Source: Mycetocola miduiensis (lineage in GTDB: Bacteria; Actinomycetota; Actinomycetes; Actinomycetales; Microbacteriaceae). Taken from it: DNA of 64,000 nucleotides. A program made the position numbers and the translations under genes. The stretch's first letter is position 1; the number at the start of each line of letters is the position of its first letter. This document shows positions 63,651-64,000 of the stretch, piece after piece. The stretch covers positions 166,613-230,612 of the forward strand of contig NZ_FOVM01000007.1 of the NCBI RefSeq assembly GCF_900115155.1, read 5' to 3'. Under the pieces are notes generated by a model. The model saw nothing but the letters and a program-made list of their open reading frames with translations. It did not search any database and was not told the origin of the DNA.

Positions 63651-64000
63651 CTAGTTGTACTGCACAGGCAGGTTAGTTAGCCGGCTAATGGGTGGGTGGC
63701 CTCCGATGGCGGTGTGGGGTCTGTGGTGATTGTATTCGTGGAGCCAGGCCGGGAGCGCGTTCCGGCGGGCTGATTCCGTTGGGTAGTGCTTGCTGAATGC
63801 CCAACCGTCGGCGAGAGTGCGGTGGAAGCGTTCGATCTTCCCGTTCGTCTGTGGACGGTAAGGGCGGGTCTTCTTCGCTTTGACGCCAAGCTCGGAGCAG
63901 GTGTCGCGCCAGAGGTGAGATTTGTAGGCAGAGCCGTTGTCAGAAAGCACGCGTTCGACCGTCACGCCGCGGGCGGCGAACCAGGACACTGCCCGGCGCA
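63651..64000 (-). mobile_element. IS481-type transposase, C-terminal part (runs off the window)
   Basis: The minus-strand frame ends with TAG at 63651-63653 and continues past base 64000. Recognisable DDE-integrase elements are RVLSDNGSAYKSHLW, RPYRPQTNGKIERFHRTL (with the catalytic Glu) and HEYNHHRPHTAIGG, as in IS481. The stop codon lies in a CTAG tetranucleotide (63651-63654), a sequence IS481 favours as target. The element joins the damaged 5' end of the ATPase gene. The N-terminal catalytic aspartates are outside the window. Confidence 0.88.

Overview
The window is GC-rich actinobacterial chromosome, most likely from a Microbacteriaceae-type organism of the Micrococcales. This rests on codon use, frequent GTG and TTG starts, short ATGA and TGATG gene overlaps, F420/deazaflavin-type proteins, and the leuS-comEA-comEC-holA neighbourhood. 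No species call is attempted.

About 0.2-44 kb is mostly a core-type chromosome. On the minus strand run holA, comEC, comEA and leuS, but three unusual genes sit between comEA and comEC: a pentapeptide/chagasin-like fusion, an exported protein with a propeptide-like segment, and a degenerate Nudix-membrane fusion. Next come pabB and a deazaflavin-dependent oxidoreductase. A complete cydABDC operon follows, facing a BlaI-type repressor and M56 metallopeptidase pair across an intergenic region with three TTCTAC-N5-GTAGAA dyads. Then come DedA, App1, SRAP, an HTH_42 gene broken by a stop codon, an FUSC-type membrane protein, YceI, a family-3 glycosidase lipoprotein, a zinc alcohol dehydrogenase, a TRIC/UPF0126 protein, an FMN reductase and YchJ. 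A surface pair (DUF916 plus WxL-like protein) precedes an iron region. That region holds an Fe3+ ABC transporter and an adenylation-carrier-acyltransferase fusion, each behind an IdeR/DtxR-like box. A PAS-GGDEF-EAL protein and a luciferase-like oxidoreductase close this part.

At 44.16-44.50 kb there is a scar: an integrase fragment, an excisionase fragment without a start codon, a tRNA-type terminator and only the 3' part of a tRNA gene. To its right, 44.9-63.6 kb is an accessory block rich in membrane proteins and stress genes: two flavodoxins (one frameshifted), a two-domain universal stress protein, DUF4389, tandem paralogous membrane proteins, a split lycopene-cyclase pair, an ABC-2 exporter, an SDR, a squalene-cyclase-like protein, an ABC1/UbiB kinase, DUF1003, an FMN-binding PNPOx-like protein and a P1B ATPase. 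Its right edge is cut by an IS481-type element running off the window.

The most striking signal is a 15-bp element matching GGGACTTNNGNCCCT, the DosR/DevR box of mycobacterial dormancy genes. It occurs nine times (four exact) between 45.5 and 57.3 kb, in nearly every intergenic region upstream of these genes, and I did not find it elsewhere in the window. Together with the gene content this suggests a compact DosR-like hypoxia or redox-stress regulon whose regulator lies outside the window. Other noteworthy items are 30-bp-period composite repeats at 1-240 and 13681-13935, and several genes apparently broken by single lesions.
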